64,000 bases of DNA from Terrimonas sp. (GCA_016125075.1 WGMO01000010.1:1-64000); one strand, 5' to 3'. Shown: positions 41,906-50,309, counted from the stretch's first letter. Made by a program: numbers and translations. Notes: generated by a model not told the origin, from the letters alone.

Positions 41906-42607
41906 ATGCCTGCTGACGATCAATTCCTGCTGATCCGTAATTATGATCTATGGTCACAGATCACCGACGAAGAATATGAAGAACTGAACCTGGTCCATCA
42001 TTTTACAGAAGCCCGAAAAGGCGAATACATTTATTTTGACTCGCATCACCATAATAAACTTTATTTTATCAAGGGGGGCTATGTAAAAATCGGATTCATT
42101 GATGCTGAAGGAAATGAGATCATCAAGGAGATCATCCAGGAAGGGGAAATTTTTGGCCAGTTCAGTCTGGAAAAAAATAACCTGAACGGTGAGTTTGCCC
42201 GGGCGCATAAAGGAGATGTGAGCCTATGCGCTTTTAACATCGAGGATTTTGAAAAACTATTAAAGAAAAAACCGGATATCGCCATCAAATACAGCAAGCA
42301 GGTAGGACAAAAACTCCGGAACGCAGAGTTCCGGCTTGTCAATATGCTGAATAAGGATGTCCGTTCAAGATTACTGGGCTTTTTTTATCATCTTACCGTC
42401 ATGAATGGTTATGATGGAACGAAGTCCTCCTTTGCGATTGAAAATTTTCTTACCCACGAAGATATCGCCCGACTGATCGGATCTGCCCGGCAGACGGTTA
42501 CCACCTTCATCAACCAACTGGAAGATGAAGGGTTAATCAGGATCAGCAGGCAGGAGATCCTGATACCGGATGTTAAAAAAATTCAAAAGATGGTAATTGT
42601 CACCTGA
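41906..42607 (+). CDS. Crp/Fnr family transcriptional regulator
   Basis: A DNA-binding regulator with an N-terminal cyclic-nucleotide-binding fold (about residues 10-125: KLYFIKGGYVKIGFIDAEGNEII, EGEIFGQFSL) and a C-terminal winged helix (THEDIARLIGSARQTVTTFINQLEDEGLI). The usual cAMP-contact residues (RxAS in the phosphate cassette) are not evident, and there is no N-terminal cysteine cluster as in Fnr, so the ligand is open. The start at MPADDQFLL is an ATG; the track adds six codons from a TTG. It lies between the ATP-grasp and YHS-DoxX genes and may control one or both. Confidence 0.88.
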   Translation: MPADDQFLLIRNYDLWSQITDEEYEELNLVHHFTEARKGEYIYFDSHHHNKLYFIKGGYVKIGFIDAEGNEIIKEIIQEGEIFGQFSLEKNNLNGEFARAHKGDVSLCAFNIEDFEKLLKKKPDIAIKYSKQVGQKLRNAEFRLVNMLNKDVRSRLLGFFYHLTVMNGYDGTKSSFAIENFLTHEDIARLIGSARQTVTTFINQLEDEGLIRISRQEILIPDVKKIQKMVIVT

Positions 42608-42634
42608 CCGACAGGAAGGGGGGGAGCCCAACTA

Positions 42635-42642
42635 TAAATTTG
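42635..42642 (+). promoter_or_regulatory. -7 promoter box of the YHS-DoxX genes (TAAATTTG)
   Basis: Matches TAnnTTTG, 19 bp before the TTG start of the YHS gene. Confidence 0.5.
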
Positions 42643-42661
42643 CCTTCTAAAATTTAAGCTT

Positions 42662-43159
42662 TTGAAATTGGCATTCCCCGATAATAGACACATTTTGCTG
42701 AAACCCGGATTCGTTTTATGTTTGATGCTGGGAGTTTATCTGAGCCCGGCACAGGATAAAACTGTTTTGCGTAAGCAGCAATTTAACCTGGAGGATGGCC
42801 TGGCAATACAGGGATATGACCCTGTAGCTTATTTTACATTTCACAAAGCCATAAAAGGCAGTAAGGACAAAGCGGTTTTCCACCAGGGCGTCATCTATTA
42901 CTTCTCGACAGATGCCAATAAGGAGCTCTTTAAAAAGGATCCCATGAAATATGAACCCGCCTACGGAGGATGGTGTGCCTACGCAATGGGCAATAGCGGG
43001 GAAAAGGTCAGCATCGACCCCAAAACATTCAAGATCATAGACGGAAAGCTTTACCTTTTTTATAACCGGTTCTTTCAAAATACGCTAACCAGCTGGAACA
43101 AAGATGAACCCCATCTGAAAGAATCGGCCGATCAAAACTGGACAAAATTTTATCAATAA
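42662..43159 (+). CDS. Exported YHS-domain protein
   Basis: A signal peptide (about residues 1-31, FVLCLMLGVYLSPAQ) is followed by a YHS-type domain: LAIQGYDPVAYFTFHKAIKGSKDKAVFHQGVIYYFSTDANKELFKKDPMKYEPAYGGWCAYAMG. YHS domains are small metal-linked modules found in metal transporters and oxidoreductases, and the GYDPVAY and YGGWCAYA motifs are characteristic of this exported subfamily. The start is TTG: no ATG lies between the -7 box and the signal peptide. The DoxX-like gene follows 9 bp later, so they are cotranscribed. A role in metal or redox homeostasis is inferred. Confidence 0.82.
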   Translation: MKLAFPDNRHILLKPGFVLCLMLGVYLSPAQDKTVLRKQQFNLEDGLAIQGYDPVAYFTFHKAIKGSKDKAVFHQGVIYYFSTDANKELFKKDPMKYEPAYGGWCAYAMGNSGEKVSIDPKTFKIIDGKLYLFYNRFFQNTLTSWNKDEPHLKESADQNWTKFYQ

Positions 43160-43168
43160 ACCAAAACA

Positions 43169-43579
43169 ATGAAAACAGCCAACATCATTACCTGGATCGC
43201 CAGGCTCCTGGCAGCCCTGATCTTATTACAAACCCTCTATTTTAAATTTTCGGGTGCCCCGGAATCGGTATACATTTTTGAACGATTACATGCTGAACCC
43301 TGGGGCCGGATCGGGAGTGGGATAGTAGAGTTGATCGCTGCCGTGCTGATACTCATCCCTGCCACCACCCGATGGGGTGCTTTGTTGGGAATGGGGGTAA
43401 TCAGTGGTGCAATCATTTCTCATCTCACCGTACTGGGCATTTCTGTAAAAAATTCGGATGGTACTGAAGATGGGGGCCTGTTGTTCATTTATGCTATCAT
43501 CGTATTCATTTGCTGTTTTTACCTGGTATGGATCAACAGGAAAAGAATACCGGTCATCCAGTCATTTTTTCACAAATAA
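43169..43579 (+). CDS. DoxX-like family membrane protein
   Basis: A 136-residue protein with four hydrophobic helices: ITWIARLLAALILLQTLYFKFSGAPES, the second at SGIVELIAAVLILIPATTRWG, the third at MGVISGAIISHLTVLG and the fourth at LFIYAIIVFICCFYLVW. The KFSGAPES and GIVELIAAVLILIP segments fit the DoxX/DoxX-like family. Members occur in quinone-linked thiosulfate oxidation and other redox systems, but many have no known role. It is cotranscribed with the YHS gene, which suggests the pair works together at the membrane. Confidence 0.83.
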   Translation: MKTANIITWIARLLAALILLQTLYFKFSGAPESVYIFERLHAEPWGRIGSGIVELIAAVLILIPATTRWGALLGMGVISGAIISHLTVLGISVKNSDGTEDGGLLFIYAIIVFICCFYLVWINRKRIPVIQSFFHK

Positions 43580-43651
43580 TCGGGCCGGCTTAGCATCCAA
43601 TGACATTCCATTTTCGTAAGTGGAACCTGTAGACCTGGATTTTTCAGTTGA

Positions 43652-43659
43652 TAAATTTG
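43652..43659 (+). promoter_or_regulatory. -7 promoter box of the DinB gene (TAAATTTG)
   Basis: Matches TAnnTTTG, 28 bp before the chosen DinB start; it lies inside the longer track ORF and argues against that start. Confidence 0.45.
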
Positions 43660-43686
43660 TATTTTTTTACATATTTTTTATTTTCA

Positions 43687-44208
43687 ATGCCATCAGCAAA
43701 TTTGCCATCCATGCTTCAACAAACCCTGCAACAAGTTTTTACACAACTGTCCGGTACCCTCAGTATGATCAGCCAGGACCAATATATCCACCCGTCCCGT
43801 GTTTTGTCCAATGCAACCATCGGACAACATGTACGCCATATCATCGAATTGTTTCAGTGCCTGGAAACAGGATATGAAAGCGGGATTGTGAACTATGAAA
43901 AAAGAAAGCGGGACAGCCAGATCGAACAGCAGAAGGCAATGGCTGAACAACTGATTGCAGGCATCTATAATCAACTTGGACGCCCGAATAAGGATTTGAT
44001 CCTCGAAGGTTGTTATGATGGCCCTGTTTCGGAGACCCTACATATTCATACCAATTATGACAGGGAACTGGCCTATAACCTGGAACATACCATCCACCAT
44101 ATGGCCCTGATCCGGATCGGTATTGAAGAAGTAGCCCAGCTTGCTTTGCCGGAAGCATTCGGCGTAGCGCCCTCGACCATCAAACACAGAAAAGAATGTG
44201 CACAGTAA
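43687..44208 (+). CDS. DinB family protein
   Basis: A four-helix-bundle protein of the DinB/YfiT superfamily with a metal site formed by three histidines. They are seen in ATIGQHVRHIIELFQCLE (first His) and LEHTIHHMALIRIGIEEV (the HxxxH pair). Members include thiol S-transferases that use bacillithiol or mycothiol, which would fit the BrxA/B protein in this window, but the reaction here is unknown. I start at MPSANLPSM; the track adds thirteen codons from a TTG in front of the promoter. It overlaps the NRDE gene by 13 bp. Confidence 0.82.
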   Translation: MPSANLPSMLQQTLQQVFTQLSGTLSMISQDQYIHPSRVLSNATIGQHVRHIIELFQCLETGYESGIVNYEKRKRDSQIEQQKAMAEQLIAGIYNQLGRPNKDLILEGCYDGPVSETLHIHTNYDRELAYNLEHTIHHMALIRIGIEEVAQLALPEAFGVAPSTIKHRKECAQ

Positions 44209-44927
44209 CCTATATACCTGTTGGTGATAAAACTTATCTCACTTCTAACCGGGATGAAAAAAAGTGGCGGGAAACGGCCCTGCCTCCCGCCTTGTATGCA
44301 CACAATACGGGTCAAATCCTTTATCCCAGGGATGGCCAAGCAGGTGGAACCTGGATGGCGGTTCATGAAAACGGAAACGCAATTGTATTATTGAATGGAG
44401 GATTCGAGAACCATCATCCAACACCCCCTTATCTCAAAAGCAGGGGGCTTGTAATACTGGAGCTATTACAAACATCAGACCCTTACCAATATTTCAGGTC
44501 CTGCAACCTCGAAAACATTGAGCCTTTCACCATCATCATTTTATCGGCCGGTTCGTTATTTGAATGCCGCTGGAATGCAGAAAGAAAATTTGCCAAACCC
44601 CTGGATAAGCATATACCCCATATCTGGTCATCGGTTACCCTGTATTCACCCGATATCATCCGAAAAAGAGAAAACTGGTTCCGCCAATGGCTGAATACAC
44701 AAGAGGAATTCAATCTGGATACAATTTTGGATTTTCACCGGTTTTATGGTGATGGGGATCCTTATAATGATTTTTTAATGAACCGGGATGGAGAAATCTT
44801 TACGGTCAGTATCGCAGCAGCGGAAATAACATCTGTTTCCGCCCGCATGTTTTACCTGGACCTGATATCCAACCAGGCCAGTGTCCAAGCTATCAGATTT
44901 TCGAAAGAACCTGTTACCGGCTTATGA
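44196..44927 (+). CDS. NRDE/TANGO2 family protein
   Basis: A 243-residue protein beginning MCTVTYIP...YLTSNRDEKKWRE, the Asn-Arg-Asp-Glu signature of the NRDE (TANGO2) family. The fold is Ntn-hydrolase-like, and the second residue, Cys, could be an N-terminal nucleophile after Met removal. GQILYPRDGQAGGTWMAVHENG and IVLLNGGF are further family motifs. In animals TANGO2 affects lipid and haem metabolism; bacterial members are uncharacterised. It overlaps DinB by 13 bp and the second ATP-grasp gene by 4 bp (ATGA), forming a tight three-gene unit. Confidence 0.87.
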   Translation: MCTVTYIPVGDKTYLTSNRDEKKWRETALPPALYAHNTGQILYPRDGQAGGTWMAVHENGNAIVLLNGGFENHHPTPPYLKSRGLVILELLQTSDPYQYFRSCNLENIEPFTIIILSAGSLFECRWNAERKFAKPLDKHIPHIWSSVTLYSPDIIRKRENWFRQWLNTQEEFNLDTILDFHRFYGDGDPYNDFLMNRDGEIFTVSIAAAEITSVSARMFYLDLISNQASVQAIRFSKEPVTGL

Positions 44928-46003
44928 ATGCAGTAAAACGGATTCTTCACAAACCCATTTTCATTCAGCTATTGCATTGGGAATACTGGAGTATGCCTTT
45001 TGTATATTTCCCAACCTATTTCTATTTTCTATGGCTTTGTATCAGGAGTGGCTGGAAATATTTTTTTACTGCCGCAGACCCCCTGATCACTTACGGTGGT
45101 TTCCTGATGGAGTCGAAAAAAGAGATCTACGATTCCTTACCCACCGGTTATTACCCTAAAACACTTTTTTTTAAGGCAGGAACAGATCCCGGGGCAGTGA
45201 ACAGCGACGTCCAAAGATTTGGATTACAATACCCGCTGATTGTAAAGCCCGATATCGGAATGCGGGGGCTCGCGGCTAAAAAAGTGGAACAAGTTGAAGA
45301 CCTGATGAAATTTATACCGGTCTTCACCATTGATTTCCTGATCCAGGAATTTGTGCCTTATAAAAAGGAAGCCGGTTTTTTTTATTACCGCTATCCCGGT
45401 GAACAGGAGGGACGACTCAGCGGTATCGTATCCAAGGAATTCCTTGAATTAGTGGGGGACGGGAAAAGCACCCTGCTGGAATTACTGCAATCCGACAAAA
45501 GGTTTATTCTGCAGATACCCTCCCTGAAAAAAGAATATAAGGATGAATTAGATCATGTGTTGAAGATGGGCGAATCCAGGGAACTGGTGCCCTATGGTAA
45601 TCATGCAAGAGGTGCCAAATTCATTGATGATAGTCATCTGATTGACGCAGAACTGACCGCTATGATTCATTCCTTTTGTCTGCAGGTGCCCGAATTTTAT
45701 TATGGCCGCCTGGATATCCGATACGATAACTGGGAAGACCTGCGGAAAGGTGAAAAATTTTCTGTCATTGAATTAAACGGTGCGGGAAGTGAGCCGACGC
45801 ATATGTATGACCCCCGTCATTCCCTTTTTTTTGCATGGAAGGAGATAATCAGGCACTTTAAAATACTCCATACCATTTCGCAACGCAACCATAAACGGGG
45901 CTTTAACTATATGAATTGGTCAGAAGGATCCAGGATGTTCCGGGCAAGCCGCAGGTATTCAAAACGGTTACGGGCTGTTCACGAGTCGTTACTGCACTTA
46001 TGA
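44924..46003 (+). CDS. Membrane-anchored ATP-grasp protein, copy 2
   Basis: A paralogue of the ATP-grasp protein 3 kb upstream, with the same order of motifs: hydrophobic N-terminus (MPFVYFPTYFYFLWLCI), TYGGFLMESKKEIYDSLP (compare TFGGFEGEGKKEMYDQLP), YPLIVKPDIGMRGLAAKKV, FLIQEFVPYKKEAGFFYYRYPGE, the turn VGDGKSTLLELLQ, and the metal site FSVIELNGAGSEPTHMYDPRH. The conserved Lys, Gly loop, Glu and Asn suggest an active enzyme. The substrate is probably not D-Ala, as the Ddl-specific motifs are missing. It is translationally coupled to the NRDE gene and followed by a LysE-type exporter. Confidence 0.75.
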   Translation: MNAVKRILHKPIFIQLLHWEYWSMPFVYFPTYFYFLWLCIRSGWKYFFTAADPLITYGGFLMESKKEIYDSLPTGYYPKTLFFKAGTDPGAVNSDVQRFGLQYPLIVKPDIGMRGLAAKKVEQVEDLMKFIPVFTIDFLIQEFVPYKKEAGFFYYRYPGEQEGRLSGIVSKEFLELVGDGKSTLLELLQSDKRFILQIPSLKKEYKDELDHVLKMGESRELVPYGNHARGAKFIDDSHLIDAELTAMIHSFCLQVPEFYYGRLDIRYDNWEDLRKGEKFSVIELNGAGSEPTHMYDPRHSLFFAWKEIIRHFKILHTISQRNHKRGFNYMNWSEGSRMFRASRRYSKRLRAVHESLLHL

Positions 46004-46029
46004 CATTTTCAATTACCTGATTCATTCCC

Positions 46030-46037
46030 TATTTTTG
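46030..46037 (+). promoter_or_regulatory. -7 promoter box of the LysE-type gene (TATTTTTG)
   Basis: Matches TAnnTTTG and ends only 4 bp before the ATG, so the mRNA would be leaderless. Confidence 0.45.
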
Positions 46038-46041
46038 ATCC

Positions 46042-46734
46042 ATGCATCCCCTGGTCAAAGTTTTTTTTGTCGGCATGCTGGTCAGCTTTCTTGGGTCACT
46101 CCCCCTGGGGACACTCAATGTGGCGGCTATGCAGATATCCGTGTCCGATGGTATTTCACCCGCACTTTGGTTTTCCCTGGGTTCCCTTACAGCTGAAATC
46201 GTTTATGTGCGTTTATCCCTGGTGGCGATGGACTGGGTAAGAAAACAGGAAAAGATTTTCCGGGCACTGGAATGGATCACGGTCCTGATTGTTACGGCGC
46301 TCGCCATATCCAGTTTTTATGCGGCCTTACACCCCTCGGTGGGTCAAAATGTGATCCTGAGCAGTACCCTGCACCGGTTCTGGCTGGGTCTGACTATGAG
46401 TGCCCTGAATCCCGTACAGATCCCGTTCTGGTTTGGATGGAGCACGGTTTTGTTCACGAAAAATATATTGCAACCCAAAAACAGTCATTACAATATTTAT
46501 ATCATGGGGATAGGCCTGGGAACCCTACTGGGAAATTCTGTATTTATTTTTGGAGGGCAGGTCATTGCCGACCGTCTGAAAAACAACCAGCATATTTTAA
46601 ATTGGGTAATCGGGGGTATCTTTTCTGTTACGGCCCTGATCCAGCTATGGAGAATTTTCATAAAAAAAACTACGATGCACCAGATTGAACATCCCGAAGA
46701 AATCACCCATGGGATTGAGAAAAATATCCATTAA
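46042..46734 (+). CDS. LysE family exporter
   Basis: An inner-membrane protein of 230 residues with six hydrophobic helices. The opening VSFLGSLPLGTLNVAAMQISVSDGISPALWFSLGSL and the middle GLTMSALNPVQIPFWFGWSTV are LysE/RhtB family motifs (the two conserved N-P turns). Members export amino acids or small related metabolites. It lies 38 bp after the second ATP-grasp gene but also has a -7 box right at its ATG. If coupled to the ATP-grasp gene, it could export its product; this is inference. Confidence 0.87.
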   Translation: MHPLVKVFFVGMLVSFLGSLPLGTLNVAAMQISVSDGISPALWFSLGSLTAEIVYVRLSLVAMDWVRKQEKIFRALEWITVLIVTALAISSFYAALHPSVGQNVILSSTLHRFWLGLTMSALNPVQIPFWFGWSTVLFTKNILQPKNSHYNIYIMGIGLGTLLGNSVFIFGGQVIADRLKNNQHILNWVIGGIFSVTALIQLWRIFIKKTTMHQIEHPEEITHGIEKNIH

Positions 46735-46748
46735 AACAAGTCGGAAAA

Positions 46749-47276
46749 TCAAAAACGGTACCCGGCAGAAATGCCTGGAATAAAGCGGCCACCGGCATCC
46801 TCATCCAAAGAATTATAATCAGGGATCACCCGGAGGGTAAAACCATAACCTACGGCCGGTGCCGCAAATAATCGCTGTTTAGCAAAAGTCAGGTGATAGC
46901 CGGCCTCTGCGATCGGGGTTATCAGCGGGCTGAATAGACTTGATTTACCTTCCCAGCTGAGCAGGTTAAATAAAATTTTAGCCCCTACAAACAGGTTATT
47001 GCCATTGGTATTACTACCGAAAGCATAGCGGTAACCGCCAAAAATACCAAACCCCTTCGCAGTGGAATATGAACTTTTCGACGAAAACTGGTAAGTGATC
47101 CCTACATTGAAACTGCTTTTATTGCTGAATGTTTCGCCCCGCACACCTGCAATATTGTCCTTGAACCCTTTTCCCATGGAACGCATATACTCCCCACCGA
47201 TTTCAAAAGGATGCTGTGAATGGCCTGCAAGATCAAAGGCAGCAAGGAACACAGATATTGTTATAAAATATCGCAT
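46749..47276 (-). CDS. Small outer-membrane beta-barrel-like protein
   Basis: A signal peptide (MRYFITISVFLAAFDLAGHSQ) is followed by alternating hydrophobic strands (SSFNVGITYQFSS, FGIFGGYRYAFGSN, NLFVGAKILFNLL, FTPIAEAGYHL-like segment). The last residue is Phe (GISAGYRF), as in outer-membrane barrels recognised by BamA. At about 155 mature residues an eight-strand barrel is possible. The track begins two codons earlier at a GTG; the ATG gives the better signal peptide. Function unknown; it stands alone between the exporter and the Fe-S gene. Confidence 0.65.
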   Translation of the reverse strand: MRYFITISVFLAAFDLAGHSQHPFEIGGEYMRSMGKGFKDNIAGVRGETFSNKSSFNVGITYQFSSKSSYSTAKGFGIFGGYRYAFGSNTNGNNLFVGAKILFNLLSWEGKSSLFSPLITPIAEAGYHLTFAKQRLFAAPAVGYGFTLRVIPDYNSLDEDAGGRFIPGISAGYRF

Positions 47277-47425
47277 ACCCACTCTAAACGGGATTCTGTA
47301 AAAATTATTTTATACATGAAGCTAAAGGGGCTCAAAATGATCCATGATCCTTTCAATGAAAAGGAGAAACTGCATCCCCGGTTAATTGGTGATAGTTTAC
47401 AACAACAAAAGGTGTCCGGCTTAAT

Positions 47426-48733
47426 TTATATCTCCGTCACCCACTTGTTTCTTTCATCAGGGCTGAATTTCCAGGGAGCAAAATTATTCTCAACATTACT
47501 GAACATTGCATTCCATTCCTGTGGGGCATTACTGTCTTCCATAATGAGTGAGCGTCGCATTTCAAGGATGATTTCCAGGGGTGAAATGGATACGGGGCAG
47601 GCTTCCACGCAGGCATTACAGGTAGTACAGGCCCTTAGCTCTTCTATACTGATATGATCAAAAAGTGTTTTTCCATCATCTTTGAATTGTCCGTTCCGGT
47701 CAATATTGCGGCCAACTGTTTCCATGCGGTCGCGGGTATCCATCATGATCTTTCGGGGTGACAGCAATTTTCCTGTTTGGTTGGCAGGGCAGGCTGCAGA
47801 ACAGCGGCCACATTCCGTACAGCTGTAGGCATCCATTAAACTTTTCCAGCTCAGGTCAAATATATCTTTTGCCCCAAATTTTCCAGGGGTACCGGCATCA
47901 GCGGGTGCCAGTTCCGGTTGCATAGCATATAAAACCTCATTTTGAATACTCGGCATATTCTTCATTTCACCCTGTGGCGCCAGTCTTGCATAATATGCAT
48001 TGGGGAAGGCCAGCAGTATATGCAGGTGCTTTGAATAAGGCAGGTAATTTAAAAAAGCAAAAATGCCGGCAATATGTAGCCACCAGCAGGCCCTTTCCAC
48101 ACTTACCAGCGATGAGGCGGAAAGATGCTGAAGGGAAGGTGCCCATAAACCGGAAAGTAAAAAATTACCGGTATCATGATAATGGATATGACCCTGTAAC
48201 TGAAGCGCACGGTCGGCGCTGTTCATGGTCAGAAAAAGCGCCATCAGGATGATCTCCGTGATCAGAATATAATTGGCATCACTCCGGGGCCAGCCGTCCA
48301 GGTCTTTGCTGACGAACCTTTGAATTTTAAGTACATTTCTACGGATAAGAAATAGGACACAGGCCACCAAAACAAGGGCCGCCAATATCTCAAAAGTATT
48401 GATCAGGAAAGTATAGAAACTTCCTAGCGGGGATGCAAATAGCCGGTGTTTGCCCGTCAGGCCGTCGAGGATGATCTCCAGCACTTCAATATTGATAATG
48501 ACAAATCCAGCATAAACAAAAAAGTGCATGATGGCAACGAGGGGATTTTTGAACATTTTTTTCTGACCGAAAGCCAGCAGCAGGACATTTCGCCAGCGCT
48601 GCCCGGGTTGATCATTGATGGATTCGTCCTTTCCCAGGAGGATGTTACGGCGAATTTGTCTGACCTTTTTGGCAAAAAGGAATACCGCAACAGCGGTAAG
48701 GATGAAAAATAATATTTGTTCAAGAAATTGCAT
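47426..48733 (-). CDS. Membrane 4Fe-4S dicluster oxidoreductase subunit
   Basis: A 435-residue membrane protein. The N-terminal half has about six hydrophobic segments, including a short one at the very start (FILTAVAVFLFAKKV), similar to NarI/DsrM-type quinol-interacting subunits. The C-terminal half binds two [4Fe-4S] clusters: CTECGRCSAACPANQ and CTTCNACVEACPVSI. It could pass electrons between the quinone pool and a CCG-domain subunit, as in Hdr- or GlpC-type modules. The obvious partner is the CCG protein 6.7 kb left on the same strand. The donor or acceptor is not known. Confidence 0.88.
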   Translation of the reverse strand: MQFLEQILFFILTAVAVFLFAKKVRQIRRNILLGKDESINDQPGQRWRNVLLLAFGQKKMFKNPLVAIMHFFVYAGFVIINIEVLEIILDGLTGKHRLFASPLGSFYTFLINTFEILAALVLVACVLFLIRRNVLKIQRFVSKDLDGWPRSDANYILITEIILMALFLTMNSADRALQLQGHIHYHDTGNFLLSGLWAPSLQHLSASSLVSVERACWWLHIAGIFAFLNYLPYSKHLHILLAFPNAYYARLAPQGEMKNMPSIQNEVLYAMQPELAPADAGTPGKFGAKDIFDLSWKSLMDAYSCTECGRCSAACPANQTGKLLSPRKIMMDTRDRMETVGRNIDRNGQFKDDGKTLFDHISIEELRACTTCNACVEACPVSISPLEIILEMRRSLIMEDSNAPQEWNAMFSNVENNFAPWKFSPDERNKWVTEI

Positions 48734-48812
48734 ATCACAACAATTGTTTTGCTAATTTACGGCTTGTGTCCAGATATAAATCATTAAGTTTGGTTCAACC
48801 GACAATAAAAAG

Positions 48813-49313
48813 ATGACTACCGCCAGGAACTATATTCTCGACCAGGAAACTGCTGAAAAAAAATTGTTACGAATGGCTTATGAGATTCTGGAAAACAATG
48901 CCGATGAACCGGCCATCATTTTTGCGGGTATCCGGGAGAGAGGGAAATCCATAGCCCGGAGGATCCAGCAACTGTTTTCTACCATATCTACCATTCCAAC
49001 ATCCGTGATTTCAGTACAACTGGATAAAGATATGCCGGACGAGGTCAAACTGAGCGAAGAAATGAATTTTGACGATAAGGTAATCATCCTTATTGATGAT
49101 GTGGCCAGCAGTGGCAAGACCCTGGTCTATGCACTCAAACCCTTTATCCACGATCATCCCCGCAAGATCCAAACGCTGGTTTTGGTAGAACGCAGTCACA
49201 AAACCTTTCCGGTGCATCCCGACTATGTAGGGTTATCATTAGCTACCACCTTACAGGATCATATATTTGTGGAGGTGGAAGGGGATACAGTAAAGGGCGC
49301 TTATCTGGAGTAG
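48813..49313 (+). CDS. PyrR-like phosphoribosyltransferase
   Basis: A type I phosphoribosyltransferase fold protein of 166 residues. The PRPP-binding motif is VIILIDDVASSGKTLVYALKP, and IIFAGIRERGKSIARRIQQL matches the PyrR region GIxTRGxxLA. PyrR proteins couple uracil phosphoribosyltransferase activity to pyrimidine operon regulation in Firmicutes; in Bacteroidota the relatives have unclear roles. No pyrimidine gene adjoins. It is divergent from the Fe-S gene, with 79 bp between starts, and convergent with DUF2279. Confidence 0.85.
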   Translation: MTTARNYILDQETAEKKLLRMAYEILENNADEPAIIFAGIRERGKSIARRIQQLFSTISTIPTSVISVQLDKDMPDEVKLSEEMNFDDKVIILIDDVASSGKTLVYALKPFIHDHPRKIQTLVLVERSHKTFPVHPDYVGLSLATTLQDHIFVEVEGDTVKGAYLE

Positions 49314-50309
49314 TTAGAAATAAAAGGCATAAGCCTTTAGCTTTCCTTTTGTATCCACCATCAATGCGGGTGCCGGGAACTTGAAGGCATTCAGTCCGCT
49401 TAACAGTGTCTTTACAAACTTACTGTTGGTTTTGATTTTAGTGAAGTCAATATCGGGTGCTATATAGAATTGTCTTTTCCTGCTGATATCAGTTCTGTCA
49501 AAAACAATATTATTGTTTTGATCTTTGTCAACATTCTCAAATCCTCCAAACATACCATCTGCTCCATAGCCCACTGCGATATTGAGCCAGGGGGGGAAGC
49601 TGCTATTCCTGAAAAATGATTTCAGGTTGGTGCTGAGCCAATAGGTTTGACCGTTATAATCCTTTAGCATTCTTTCATACCAACTGCTGCCAAAAAGTTC
49701 ATCGGCACGGTTACCCAACTCACTATCCCGATAGCGCATCCTGTGAAAGGAAAACTTATACTGAATCCGCTGTCCCTCCCAGGCAAGTTGCTGGGCAATA
49801 AAGAGACCTGACCCCATCAGGTTAGCACCCATATCGGCCCAGCTCCAACCCCATTCGGCAGAATGCGCATCCAGAAATTCGATAACGGTCAAATAGGCTG
49901 TGCCGCTGAGTCCGCCGATCCAGGTTGCTTTTTTATTGGAAAGACCGGCCCATTTCCACATCGCAGCAGAGGCCTTACCTGTATTGTACGCGGTCCAGGC
50001 ATGTCCAAATTTATCCACCTGCAACCATTCCCGGCTGTCGTTAAAGGTGTGAAAGGAAGTTCTGGGATAATCTTTATACCAGGCATTGTTCAAAATGATG
50101 AGGGAACCGCCATAGCCAGCCAGGTTAATGGCTCCGATTAACCGAACCCTGGTTTTGACCGGGCGGGGAGTGGAAATAGAATCCCTGGTTATTACCTGGG
50201 CTGATACTGGCAGAAAGTAAACTGCAAAACAAAGGATGGCGAGACAGGAACGGAACCCTGAAAGGAGCGTCGCAACAAATGTTGAGTTTTGCACAGGTGC
50301 TGGCTTCAT
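49314..50309 (-). CDS. DUF2279 family exported protein
   Basis: A Bacteroidota protein of 331 residues. A hydrophobic signal region (residues 16-37, CLAILCFAVYFLPVSAQV) precedes the DUF2279 core: QVDKFGHAWTAYNTGKASAAMWKWAGLSNKKATWIG and FLDAHSAEWGWSWADMGANLMG. This core is related to the YfiM lipoprotein type, with two to three membrane-interacting helices. The C-terminal part (WLNIAVGYGADGMFGGFENV) looks like beta strands of an outer-membrane protein. The role is not known. It converges tail-to-tail with the phosphoribosyltransferase gene without spacing. Confidence 0.8.
   Translation of the reverse strand: MKPAPVQNSTFVATLLSGFRSCLAILCFAVYFLPVSAQVITRDSISTPRPVKTRVRLIGAINLAGYGGSLIILNNAWYKDYPRTSFHTFNDSREWLQVDKFGHAWTAYNTGKASAAMWKWAGLSNKKATWIGGLSGTAYLTVIEFLDAHSAEWGWSWADMGANLMGSGLFIAQQLAWEGQRIQYKFSFHRMRYRDSELGNRADELFGSSWYERMLKDYNGQTYWLSTNLKSFFRNSSFPPWLNIAVGYGADGMFGGFENVDKDQNNNIVFDRTDISRKRQFYIAPDIDFTKIKTNSKFVKTLLSGLNAFKFPAPALMVDTKGKLKAYAFYF

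Noticed and set aside
47220-47657. A 145-residue forward ORF
   Set aside because: Mostly antisense to the membrane 4Fe-4S gene and without a recognisable start signal; only its first part lies in a spacer.
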